Positions 1 to 8,744 of a DNA stretch of 64,000 nt are shown piece by piece. The position numbers and the translations under genes are program-made. Source of the DNA: Paraburkholderia sp. (GTDB lineage Bacteria > Pseudomonadota > Gammaproteobacteria > Burkholderiales > Burkholderiaceae); contig NZ_JAPWKB010000019.1 in NCBI RefSeq assembly GCF_028283785.1, positions 764,001-828,000 of the forward strand, read 5' to 3'. The notes under the pieces were generated by a model. The model saw only the letters and a program-made list of their open reading frames with translations, did no database searches and was not told the origin of the DNA. Every line of letters begins with the position of its first letter. Position 1 is the stretch's first letter.

Positions 1-2
1 TG

Positions 3-1322
3 TTACAGGCATCGGCGAACGACGGTCTGCTCGGCATCGAAGACTTCGCCGCGACCGCGCAAAGCGCATTCATCGTCAAAGACTGGGCCTGCGTCGAGGC
101 CTTCACCGACGTGTTGCTGCAAAATCGCCATACGGCCGGATCGATGCTGGCCGACGCACTCGTGTGGCGCGCGGCGGTTCATCAATCCCGCGACGATTTC
201 GACGAAGCCGAGCGCCTGCTCGGCAAAGCGGTGGCGGTGCTGCCCGACAATCCCATCGCCCTCCACAAACTTGCGCTCTGCATCAAAGAGCAAGCCCGTT
301 TCGACGAAGCCGAAGCGCTGTTGCGCCGCGCGCTGAAGCTCGACCCCGACAGCGCGGCCGCGCAATTCGATCTGTCCGAACTCGAAATCCGCGCCGAACG
401 TTTCGCCGACGGCTGGCCACGCTACGAAGCGCGCGTCGCATTCGACGAACAACCGGGCAACGCGCAAGCCGTGCTGTCGAAGATCGCCCCGCATTGGCAG
501 GGCGAGCCGCTGACCGGCAAAACGCTGGTCGTCTACGGCGAGCAAGGACATGGCGATTGCCTGTGGGCCGTGCGGTTTCTGCCGCTGCTCGCCGAGCGCG
601 CGCGCCGCGAAGGCGCTCGCGTGATCTTCGGTCACGACGGGCCGTTGCGTCATCTGTTCGAACGGATGTTGCCGGCTGGGATCACGCTCGAAACCGGTCT
701 CGACACACAGCCCGATTTTCATTGCGGTCTGATGAGTTTGCCGCTGCGACTCGGCATTGTCGATTCGGCCGGATGGGGTAGGGCTTATCTGACCGCAGAC
801 GCGGCGCGCACGGCGGTATGGCGCGAACGTGTCGCGCAGGCTCGCGGTCGCAAGCGCGCGGTCGGGATCGTGTGGAACGGCAATCCGGCGCACGTTCGCG
901 ATATACGGCGCTCGGTGCCCGTCGATCAACTCGCGCCGTTGCTGACGGTGCCGGGGCTCGTGTGGTTCGCGCTGTCGCCGGGACGGGGCGAAACGGTCGC
1001 GCACTGGCAGGCGCGCGGGATCGATATCGTCGATCCGACCGTGCAGTTCGACGCGGGGTTCGACGATGTCGCCGCGTTGATGGCGAACCTCGATCTGGTC
1101 GTCACGATCGACAGCGGCCCCGCGCATCTGGCCGGCGCGTTGGGCGTGCCGACCTGTCTGCTGATCGACCATGTGTCCGCGTGGTTCTGGGGCAACCGGC
1201 AGCGCGTGACGCCGTGGTACGACGCGGTCGAACTGTTCCGTCAGCCGTCGATTGGCGCGTGGGCGCCGGCGTTGAGCGCGGTGCGCGAGCGTCTCGAAGC
1301 GCTCGTGTCGCGCGGCACGTAG
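3..1322 (+). CDS. TPR protein with glycosyltransferase-9-like C-terminal domain (5' partial)
   Basis: The frame is open to the window edge, so the gene starts upstream; the visible part is 439 residues. The N-terminal half holds tetratricopeptide repeats (DEAERLLGKAVAVLPDNP, then DEAEALLRRALKLDPDSA) followed by GWPRYEAR, a sequence common in SPINDLY-type TPR proteins. The C-terminal half resembles the heptosyltransferase/GT9 fold and carries the nucleotide-sugar-site motif TIDSGPAHLAGALGVPT. Proteins of this layout are usually annotated as TPR or glycosyltransferase proteins acting on surface polysaccharide or protein glycosylation; the substrate cannot be read from the sequence. An intrinsic terminator follows 40 bp after the stop. 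Confidence 0.75.
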   Translation, partial: LQASANDGLLGIEDFAATAQSAFIVKDWACVEAFTDVLLQNRHTAGSMLADALVWRAAVHQSRDDFDEAERLLGKAVAVLPDNPIALHKLALCIKEQARFDEAEALLRRALKLDPDSAAAQFDLSELEIRAERFADGWPRYEARVAFDEQPGNAQAVLSKIAPHWQGEPLTGKTLVVYGEQGHGDCLWAVRFLPLLAERARREGARVIFGHDGPLRHLFERMLPAGITLETGLDTQPDFHCGLMSLPLRLGIVDSAGWGRAYLTADAARTAVWRERVAQARGRKRAVGIVWNGNPAHVRDIRRSVPVDQLAPLLTVPGLVWFALSPGRGETVAHWQARGIDIVDPTVQFDAGFDDVAALMANLDLVVTIDSGPAHLAGALGVPTCLLIDHVSAWFWGNRQRVTPWYDAVELFRQPSIGAWAPALSAVRERLEALVSRGT

Positions 1323-1360
1323 GCCGCACAGCAGGCGCGCATCGTGTGTCGCCGCAAATA

Positions 1361-1398
1361 AAAAAACGCCGCAGATTTTGAATCTGCGGCGTTTTTTT
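1361..1398. terminator. bidirectional intrinsic terminator
   Basis: Perfect 13-bp stem 1365-1377 / 1381-1393 with loop TTG, flanked by an A run on the left and a T run on the right. It can therefore stop both the TPR gene (+) and the convergent ETF-QO gene (-). Confidence 0.9.
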
Positions 1399-1431
1399 AT
1401 TCGACGTGCGCGGCGACGTGCGCCGGCATCC

Positions 1432-3105
1432 TCACATATTCGGATAGTTCGGACCGCCGCCGCCTTCCGGCGTCACCCACACGATGTTTTGCGTCGGGTC
1501 CTTGATATCGCAGGTCTTGCAGTGCACGCAGTTTTGCGCGTTGATCACGAGGCGTTCGGTGTCGTCTTCGTTTTTCACGAATTCGTACACGGCTGCCGGG
1601 CAATAACGGCTTTCCGGACCGGCATAGGTTTGCCAGTTCACGTTCACCGGCACCGACGGATCTTTCAGCGTCAAATGTGCAGGCTGGTTCTCTTCGTGAT
1701 TGGTGTTCGAGATAAACACCGACGACAGACGATCGAACGTCAGCTTGCCGTCCGGCTTCGGATAGACGATCGGCGTGCATTGCGACGCGGGTTTCAGCAT
1801 CTCGTGATCGGAATGCTGATGATGCAGCGTCCACGGCACATTGCCGCCCAGCAGCTTCTGCTCGATGCCGACCATCAGCGTGCCGAGATACAGACCCTTG
1901 CTCATCCACTGCTTGAAATTGCGCGCGCGGTACAACTCCGTGTGCAGCCACGAGGTCTTGAACGACTCCGGATAGGCAGTCAGTTCGTCCGACTGGCGGC
2001 CGGCCTGAACCGCTTCGAACGCGGCTTCGGCGGCCAGCATGCCGGTCTTGATCGCGGCGTGCGAGCCCTTGATCCGCGATGCGTTCAGGAAACCCGCGTC
2101 GTCGCCGACCAGCGCGCCGCCCGGAAACACCAGCTTCGGCAGCGACATCAGGCCGCCTGCGGTGATCGCGCGCGCACCGTACGACACGCGCTTGCCGCCT
2201 TCGAGCACGGCGCGGATCGCCGGATGCGTCTTGTAGCGCTGGAATTCCTCGAACGGCGACAGGTACGGATTCGAATAACCCAGGCCGACCACGAAACCGA
2301 CCACCACCTGGTTGTTGTCCATGTGATAGAGGAACGAGCCGCCGTACGTGTCGTTTTCCAGCGGCCAGCCGGCCGTGTGCATCACCAGACCCGGCTTGTG
2401 TTTCGACGGATCGATTTCCCACAGTTCCTTGATGCCGATCCCGTAGACCTGCGGGTCGGACGCTTCGCGCAGCTTGAACCTGTCGTTCAGCTGACGGCCC
2501 AGATGGCCGCGCGCGCCTTCGCAGAACAGCGTGTACTTCGCGTGCAGCTCCATGCCGAGCTGGAAGTTTTCGGTCGGCTCGCCGTCCTTGCCGATCCCCA
2601 GATTGCCCGTCGCGACGCCCTTGACCGAGCCGTCTTCGTGATAGAGCACTTCGGCCGCGGGGAAGCCCGGAAAAATCTCGACGCCGAGCGCTTCGGCCTG
2701 TTGACCCAGCCAGCGCGTCACGTTCGCGAGGCTGATCACGTAGTTGCCGTGGTTCTTGAAGTTGTCGGGCAACGCCCAGACCGGCACGCTCTTCGAACCG
2801 GTTTCGGTCAGGAACAGGAACTTGTCCTCGGTGACGTCGACCGTCAGCGGCGCGCCTTTTTCCTTCCAGTCAGGGATCAGTTCGGTGATCGCGCGGGGGT
2901 CCATCACCGCGCCCGACAGGATGTGCGCACCGATTTCCGAGCCCTTTTCCAGCACGCAGACGCCGATCTCGACGCCTTTTTCCTGTGCCATCTGCTTGAG
3001 CCGGATTGCTGCGGACAAACCCGCAGGGCCGCCGCCGACGATGACTACGTCATATTCCATCGACTCTCGAGGGCCGTATTGCTCAATCAGACTTGTGGGG
3101 GTCAT
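1432..3105 (-). CDS. etfD: electron transfer flavoprotein-ubiquinone oxidoreductase
   Basis: Membrane-associated flavo-iron-sulfur enzyme passing electrons from reduced ETF to ubiquinone during acyl-CoA and amino-acid oxidation. The 557 residues match the family's usual length. An FAD Rossmann motif VVIVGGGPAGLSAA sits at about residues 20-33. Near the C-terminus a [4Fe-4S] ligand set is visible: one Cys in SRYCPAAVYE and C526, C529 and C532 in NCVHCKTCDIKDP. The etfAB genes are not in the window. It is transcribed divergently from the SDR gene across a 223-bp gap and shares a bidirectional terminator with the TPR gene. The symbol etfD is one of several in use. Confidence 0.95.
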   Translation of the reverse strand: MTPTSLIEQYGPRESMEYDVVIVGGGPAGLSAAIRLKQMAQEKGVEIGVCVLEKGSEIGAHILSGAVMDPRAITELIPDWKEKGAPLTVDVTEDKFLFLTETGSKSVPVWALPDNFKNHGNYVISLANVTRWLGQQAEALGVEIFPGFPAAEVLYHEDGSVKGVATGNLGIGKDGEPTENFQLGMELHAKYTLFCEGARGHLGRQLNDRFKLREASDPQVYGIGIKELWEIDPSKHKPGLVMHTAGWPLENDTYGGSFLYHMDNNQVVVGFVVGLGYSNPYLSPFEEFQRYKTHPAIRAVLEGGKRVSYGARAITAGGLMSLPKLVFPGGALVGDDAGFLNASRIKGSHAAIKTGMLAAEAAFEAVQAGRQSDELTAYPESFKTSWLHTELYRARNFKQWMSKGLYLGTLMVGIEQKLLGGNVPWTLHHQHSDHEMLKPASQCTPIVYPKPDGKLTFDRLSSVFISNTNHEENQPAHLTLKDPSVPVNVNWQTYAGPESRYCPAAVYEFVKNEDDTERLVINAQNCVHCKTCDIKDPTQNIVWVTPEGGGGPNYPNM

Positions 3106-3328
3106 TGATGCTCCGCTTGCCGTTAGAATGCTTTTTTCGGGATCGTATTGTGGGCGAACGATCCCCGCGCCGCAACCCGGTGAACCGCGATTAGCACGAT
3201 CGTTCTATTGTGTGCTACGGTGACGGCCCGGCTGCCTGGCAGCCGGTATCCGCGATTTACCGCATGTCAGTAACACGTACGTCGCGGCCACGCCGCATCT
3301 GTAACCACTACCGAGTAGAGGAACGACA
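3106..3328. promoter_or_regulatory. divergent promoter region with inverted repeats
   Basis: Gap between the divergent ETF-QO and SDR genes. It contains a perfect 19-bp palindrome at 3228-3246 (CCGGCTGCC-T-GGCAGCCGG) and a spaced inverted repeat TAGCAC/GTGCTA at 3192-3217. Either could be an operator or the base of a hairpin; no regulator can be assigned. GAGGAACGACA precedes the SDR start. Confidence 0.4.
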
Positions 3329-4105
3329 ATGGGCCGTTCGATCAATCTGGAAGGCAAGGTTGCGCTGATCACAGGCGCCTCCAGCGGGCTGGGCAAGCGT
3401 TTCGCGCAAGTGTTGTCGCAGGCGGGCGCAAAAGTCGTGCTGGCGAGCCGCCGCACCGAACGGTTGAAAGAGTTGCGTGCCGAGATCGAGGCATCGGGCG
3501 GCGCGGCGCACGTCGTGTCGCTCGACGTGACGGATTATCAGAGCATCAAGTCGGCGGTCGCGCATGCGGAAACCGAGGCCGGCACGATCGATATCCTCGT
3601 GAACAACTCCGGCGTGTCCACCACGCAAAAGCTGGCCGAAGTCACGCCGGCCGACTTCGAATACGTGTTCGACACCAACACGCGCGGCTCGTTTTTCGTC
3701 GCGCAGGAAGTCGCCAAGCGGATGATCATGCGCGGCAACGGCGGCCAGAAGCCGTCTTACCGGATCATCAATATCGCGTCGATGGCGGGGTTGCGCGTGT
3801 TGCCGCAGATCGGTCTGTACTCGATGAGCAAGGCCGCCGTCGTCCATATGACGAAAGCGATGGCGCTCGAATGGGGCCGCTACGGTATCAACGTCAACGC
3901 CATCTGCCCCGGCTATATCGACACCGAAATCAACCATCATCACTGGCAGACCGAGCAGGGGCAAAAGCTCGTGTCGATGCTGCCGCGTCATCGCGTCGGC
4001 AAACCGGACGATCTCGACGGTCTGCTGTTGCTGCTCGCCGCCGACGAGTCGCAGTTCATCAACGGCTCGATCATCGCCGCCGACGACGGCTTTGGTCTCG
4101 CCTGA
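3329..4105 (+). CDS. SDR family NAD(P)-dependent oxidoreductase
   Basis: Classical short-chain dehydrogenase of 258 residues, the normal length. The cofactor motif TGASSGLG is at residues 15-22, NNSG near residue 92, and the catalytic set is Ser151 (NIASMAG) with Tyr164 and Lys168 in YSMSK. The substrate is not determinable from sequence. It sits 216 bp upstream of a hotdog thioesterase on the same strand and divergent from ETF-QO, so a role in fatty or acyl-CoA metabolism is plausible but inferred. The start is preceded by GAGGAACGACA. Confidence 0.85.
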   Translation: MGRSINLEGKVALITGASSGLGKRFAQVLSQAGAKVVLASRRTERLKELRAEIEASGGAAHVVSLDVTDYQSIKSAVAHAETEAGTIDILVNNSGVSTTQKLAEVTPADFEYVFDTNTRGSFFVAQEVAKRMIMRGNGGQKPSYRIINIASMAGLRVLPQIGLYSMSKAAVVHMTKAMALEWGRYGINVNAICPGYIDTEINHHHWQTEQGQKLVSMLPRHRVGKPDDLDGLLLLLAADESQFINGSIIAADDGFGLA

Positions 4106-4321
4106 GCGGAATCGGCCCGCATCTCGCACCTTGCACGGCATCGCCGGATTGCCCGTCTGCGCGACGCGTTTGCCGCGCGACGCGCATAATCGGCGGCACG
4201 TTTCGCGCCATTCCCGCGCGATTCCGACGCCATTCCCGGCGTCACCTTTGTTTGCGGTCTCGCCCCATGAAGGCGGGCGCCGCGTTCACCCGTTATCCGT
4301 TTTCCGACCAGCTGAAGAAGT

Positions 4322-4753
4322 ATGAGCGATTACCACGCAGTTTTCGAAATGGCCATGCCGATCCGTTGGGGCGACATGGACGCGTTCGGCCATGTGAACA
4401 ACACGGTCTATTTCCGCTATATGGAACAGGTGCGGATTTCCTGGTTCGAGCAGCTCGGCATTGCCGGCGGCAACGGCGAAGGGCAAGGGCCGGTGATCGT
4501 CACGGCGTCGATGGAATTTTTGCGGCAGCTTCACTATCCGGGCGACATCATCGGCCGGATGACGGTCGGTGAGCCGGGCCGCAGCAGTTTCGACACCGGT
4601 TTCGAGCTGTATCGCGCGGACGATCCCGACACGCTTTACGCGCGCGGCGCGGCGAAATGCGTGTGGATCGACTATGCGGCGGGCAAGTCGGTGCCGATTC
4701 CCGATCTGCTGCGCACGACCATCGAACAGGCGAAGCTCGTCAAGACCGCCTGA
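4322..4753 (+). CDS. acyl-CoA thioesterase, 4HBT/YbgC-like hotdog family
   Basis: 143-residue single hotdog-domain protein. The family signature RWGDMDAFGHVNN (residues 15-27) holds the acidic residues D18/D20 at the place of the catalytic Asp of 4-hydroxybenzoyl-CoA thioesterases. Such enzymes hydrolyse acyl-CoA thioesters in the cytoplasm. A weak AAGAAG precedes the ATG. It may share a transcript with the SDR gene upstream, although the 216-bp gap leaves room for its own promoter. Chain-length preference is unknown. Confidence 0.85.
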   Translation: MSDYHAVFEMAMPIRWGDMDAFGHVNNTVYFRYMEQVRISWFEQLGIAGGNGEGQGPVIVTASMEFLRQLHYPGDIIGRMTVGEPGRSSFDTGFELYRADDPDTLYARGAAKCVWIDYAAGKSVPIPDLLRTTIEQAKLVKTA

Positions 4754-4783
4754 GCGGTAAGCGCGCGGGCGTTGCGTCGCCCG

Positions 4784-5329
4784 TCAGTTGCCGAGCAGCC
4801 GCTGCAACAGTTCGGTCGCGTTGCCGGTGCCGTATTTGCGCATCAGCCGCGACCGGTACACATCCACGGTTCGCGAGCTGATGTCGAGCGTGCGACCGAT
4901 CTGCTTGCTCGTTTTGCCCGTCACCAGCTGCGCGGCGATTTCCCGCTCGCGCGGCGTCAGTTCGACCGCTACCCGGCGCGTCGCGCTCAAATCCTCGAAA
5001 GTCCAGATGCCGGCCGCATGCGGCGCGTTGCGTTCGAGCGAGCGTCCCGTCACGTGACACCAGAACAATTCGCCGTTCGCGCGCTTCATGATGCGGTCGT
5101 CGGCGTAGCTGCCGAGCGCGGTCATGATCGGCGGAATGCGCTCGCCGATGCGCTCGAATTCATCGGCGGACGGATACAGCACCTGAAACGACTGCCCGAT
5201 CAGCGAGCCGCGCGGATGGCCGAAGATCGCCGCGAGCTGGTCGTTGCAGTCTTCGATCGTGCGTTCGCGCGACAGCACGAGTCCGATCGGCGCGAGGTGA
5301 AAAGCGGTTTGGTAATCCAGTGCGGTCAT
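4784..5329 (-). CDS. PAS-LuxR transcriptional regulator
   Basis: 181-residue two-domain regulator. Residues about 5-110 form a PAS domain (GLVLSRERTIEDCNDQLAAI, HPRGSLIGQSF). Residues about 122-181 are a LuxR-type helix-turn-helix: TPREREIAAQLVTGKTSKQI followed by the recognition helix SSRTVDVYRSRL. There is no response-regulator receiver domain, so the PAS domain presumably senses a ligand directly. It is divergent from the CoA-transferase genes, which makes that operon the obvious candidate target (inference). A 17-bp perfect palindrome lies just upstream of its start. Confidence 0.88.
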   Translation of the reverse strand: MTALDYQTAFHLAPIGLVLSRERTIEDCNDQLAAIFGHPRGSLIGQSFQVLYPSADEFERIGERIPPIMTALGSYADDRIMKRANGELFWCHVTGRSLERNAPHAAGIWTFEDLSATRRVAVELTPREREIAAQLVTGKTSKQIGRTLDISSRTVDVYRSRLMRKYGTGNATELLQRLLGN

Positions 5330-5636
5330 GAGTGACGTCGACGTGCGGCAGCCGCACGGAGGCGACTACTTATGTATTTTTGCGTATTGTGCCGCAGCAT
5401 GGCGGCATCGTACCCTTTCGGACATAAATCAACCGGATCAATCGTGACGTTCACGTGGTCGTGCCCAGCGGGCGCGGGCTTTGCTGAATGTTCCCGTTAC
5501 TCGTTCGTCGCGCAGCAGCGCACGGCGAATCCGGGATGACTAGAATGACATCACGGCTCACGCCCGCGTACCGCGCTTCGCCACGTACCGACGGCCAAAC
5601 CGTTGAGCTGATTTCCATAAAGGAAGGGACACACTG
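5330..5636. promoter_or_regulatory. divergent control region between PAS-LuxR gene and scoAB
   Basis: 307-bp gap without a gene. It contains the perfect palindrome CGTGCGGC-A-GCCGCACG (5342-5358), 13 bp from the regulator's start codon, and an imperfect 10-bp direct repeat TATGTATTTT/TGCGTATTGT (5371-5390, 7 of 10 identical). Both are candidate binding sites. A strong Shine-Dalgarno sequence AAGGAAGGG precedes scoA. Confidence 0.4.
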
Positions 5637-6341
5637 ATGAACAAGGTCTATCCAGGCGCGGCCGACGCGCTCAAAGACATCGTCAAGGACGGGCAGACGT
5701 TTGCCGTCGGCGGCTTTGGACTGTGCGGGATTCCCGAAGCGCTGATCGCCGCGCTGCGCGATACCGGCGTCAAAGGCATTACGTGCATCAGCAATAACGC
5801 GGGCGTCGACGGCTTCGGCCTGGGCCTGCTGCTCGAAACACGTCAGATCAAGAAAATGATCTCGTCGTACGTGGGCGAAAACAAGGAATTCGAACGGCAA
5901 TATCTGGCCGGCGAACTCGAACTCGAATTCACGCCGCAAGGCACGCTGGCCGAGAAACTGCGCGCCGGCGGCTCGGGCATTCCGGCGTTCTTCACGAACA
6001 CCGGCTACGGCACGCTGATCGCCGAGGGCAAGGAAACCCGCCAGTTCGGCGAAAACCACTACGTGCTCGAACACTCGCTGACGGCGGACGTCGCGATCGT
6101 AAAGGCATGGAAGGCCGATAAATCGGGCAACCTGATCTATCGCCGCACCGCGCGCAACTTCAACCCGATGTGCGCGATGGCGGGCAAGATTACCGTGGCC
6201 GAGGTCGAAGAGATCGTCGAAGTGGGCGAACTCGATCCGGACGCGATCCACACGCCGGGCATTTTCGTGCAGCGCCTCGTGCTCAATGCGCATCCGGAAA
6301 AACGCATCGAACAACGCATCGTCCGCGCGAAAGGAGACTGA
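5637..6341 (+). CDS. scoA: 3-oxoacid CoA-transferase subunit A
   Basis: Alpha subunit (234 residues, normal size) of the heterodimeric CoA-transferase that moves CoA from succinyl-CoA to acetoacetate or a related 3-oxoacid. The glycine-rich GGFGLCGIPEALIAALRD near the N-terminus and GGSGIPAFFTNTGYGTLIAE are typical of the family. It is followed after 2 bp by subunit B, whose ribosome site AAGGAG lies inside the end of this gene, so the two are translationally coupled. The acceptor could also be 3-oxoadipate (PcaI-like); the sequence alone does not exclude this. Confidence 0.92.
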   Translation: MNKVYPGAADALKDIVKDGQTFAVGGFGLCGIPEALIAALRDTGVKGITCISNNAGVDGFGLGLLLETRQIKKMISSYVGENKEFERQYLAGELELEFTPQGTLAEKLRAGGSGIPAFFTNTGYGTLIAEGKETRQFGENHYVLEHSLTADVAIVKAWKADKSGNLIYRRTARNFNPMCAMAGKITVAEVEEIVEVGELDPDAIHTPGIFVQRLVLNAHPEKRIEQRIVRAKGD

Positions 6342-6343
6342 TC

Positions 6344-6985
<642 letters not shown>

Positions 6986-7060
6986 TGTCGGCCGGCGGGC
7001 CGCGACGTCGATCCAGTTGAGGCGGCGCGCTGGCGGTCCTGCGGTGTGAGCGGTATCGAA

Positions 7061-7092
7061 ACGGGCGAGACGCGAGTCTCGCCCGTTTTGCT
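7061..7092 (+). terminator. intrinsic terminator after scoAB
   Basis: Perfect 11-bp stem ACGGGCGAGAC (7061-7071) / GTCTCGCCCGT (7076-7086) with loop GCGA, followed by the T-rich TTTGCTTT. Confidence 0.85.
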
Positions 7093-7295
7093 TTGCGGTG
7101 CGGCGGCGCAGCGGCTACGGAGGCGCGGTCCACGACCGATCGTCCGCGGCTGTCTGGATCAGGCGTGCGCGGGCACAAAGCGGTTTACAATCTTTCATAC
7201 GTAGCAGGTTCCGATTCCGCGTAGTTCTGCGCCCGTTTACGCCCCGGTTGCGCGTTGCCCATGCCGCGCGCACGAGGCGCCACGAAGGACATCCG

Positions 7296-8216
7296 ATGAC
7301 CGATCCGTTTCCCGCCTCGTCCGCCATCAGCGACGCCTCCGCACCCCGTCAACGCTTCGTCCAGTGCGCAAGCCCCGGCGGCCTGCATCGCGTCGCGTAC
7401 ACCGAGTGGGGCGATCCGGACAATCCGCGCGTGCTGCTGTGCGTGCACGGATTGACCCGCTCCGGCCGCGATTTCGACCGGCTGGCGGCGCAATTCGCGG
7501 GCACCTATCGGGTCGTTTGCCCGGATGTGGTCGGGCGCGGCTTGTCTTCGTGGCTGAGCGTCCCAAACTATTACAGCGTTCCCCAATATGTGGCCGACAT
7601 GGTCACGCTGATCGCGCGTCTGAACGTCGATCGGGTGGACTGGTTCGGTACGTCGATGGGCGGTTTGATCGGCATGGCGCTCGCTGGCTTGCCGGACACG
7701 CCGGTGCGCAAGATGCTCGTCAACGACGTCGGTCCGCATCTCGAACCGGCGGCGGTCGCGCGTATCGGCGACTACCTCGGCAAGCCGGTGCGCTTCGAGA
7801 CGCTGCAGCAAGGTATCGACTACGCGGCGCTGCTCGCGCAGACGTTCGGGCCGTTGACGCCCGAAGACTGGCGCGAGATCAACACGCCGCTTCTGCACGA
7901 GCGCGACGGCGCATGGCAGTTCCGCTACGACCCGCGCATCGCGGTGCCGTTCACGGCAACCACCGAAGAACTCGCGGCTCTGGGCGAAGCGGCATTGTGG
8001 AATTCGGTCGCGGCGTTCGACGGTCCGTTGCTGGTGGTGCGCGGCGAAAAGTCCGATCTGCTGTCGCGCGAGACGGTCGGGAAAATGATCGAGCAGGGGC
8101 ACGCGGTGTCGTCGGTGGAAGTGCCGGGCGTCGGTCATGCGCCGGCGTTTCTGAGCGACGCGCAGATCGACATCGCGCGGCGCTTCTTCATCGCGCCGCC
8201 CGGCGACGCGTCATAA
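7296..8216 (+). CDS. alpha/beta hydrolase
   Basis: 306-residue alpha/beta-hydrolase-fold enzyme. The nucleophile elbow GTSMGG contains Ser120, a likely acid is in VRGEKSDLL, and His281 lies in GVGHAPAF, completing the triad. The oxyanion region is CVHGLTRSGRDF. The ATG at 7296 follows GAAGGACATCCG and gives a normal N-terminus; a longer in-frame version from 7098 lacks such support. The substrate is unknown. The next gene on the same strand, RidA, follows after 101 bp. Confidence 0.83.
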   Translation: MTDPFPASSAISDASAPRQRFVQCASPGGLHRVAYTEWGDPDNPRVLLCVHGLTRSGRDFDRLAAQFAGTYRVVCPDVVGRGLSSWLSVPNYYSVPQYVADMVTLIARLNVDRVDWFGTSMGGLIGMALAGLPDTPVRKMLVNDVGPHLEPAAVARIGDYLGKPVRFETLQQGIDYAALLAQTFGPLTPEDWREINTPLLHERDGAWQFRYDPRIAVPFTATTEELAALGEAALWNSVAAFDGPLLVVRGEKSDLLSRETVGKMIEQGHAVSSVEVPGVGHAPAFLSDAQIDIARRFFIAPPGDAS

Positions 8217-8317
8217 TATAAGGCTGCGCGCCGCGGTCCGCCAAAGAGCGGCGGCGCATCGGACACACCGGCGGCACGCGGCAACGCTATTTCAACCAAC
8301 CCGAATCAGGATTTTTC

Positions 8318-8671
8318 ATGGCAGTCATTCGTCATCACGTCGGCAAGCGTCTCTCCGAAATCGCGGTTCACAACGGCACCGTGTATCTCGCGGGACAGAT
8401 CGCCGAAGACACCGATCAGGACATCGCCGGCCAGACGCGCGAAGTGCTCGGCCACATCGACCGTCTGCTCGCGGAAGTCAACAGCGACAAGTCGTTGCTG
8501 CTGTCGGTGCAGATTTTCATCTCCGACATGGTTCACTTTGCCGGCATGAATGCGGTGTGGGACGAGTGGGTCGCGCAAGGCAGCACGCCGCCGCGCGCCA
8601 CGGTCGAGGCAAAACTCGCCAATCCGAAGTGCCTCGTCGAAGTCGTTGCGTTCGCTGCACAGCGAGACTAA
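8318..8671 (+). CDS. RidA (YjgF/YER057c/UK114) family protein
   Basis: 117-residue single-domain protein. The family core is visible as VYLAGQIAEDTDQDIAGQTR, and the C-terminal signature PPRATVEAKLANPKCLVEV includes the conserved Arg that contacts substrate carboxylates in active members. RidA proteins hydrolyse reactive enamine/imine intermediates from PLP enzymes, although many paralogues have other roles. The spacing to relA is 73 bp. The start is preceded by CAGGA. Confidence 0.88.
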   Translation: MAVIRHHVGKRLSEIAVHNGTVYLAGQIAEDTDQDIAGQTREVLGHIDRLLAEVNSDKSLLLSVQIFISDMVHFAGMNAVWDEWVAQGSTPPRATVEAKLANPKCLVEVVAFAAQRD

Positions 8672-8744
8672 GGCCGGCCGCGCCAGCGGCTATTTTTGCA
8701 GTTGAATTTTCCTTGATCCGCCTGGCCCGTCGGGCCGCCGTACC

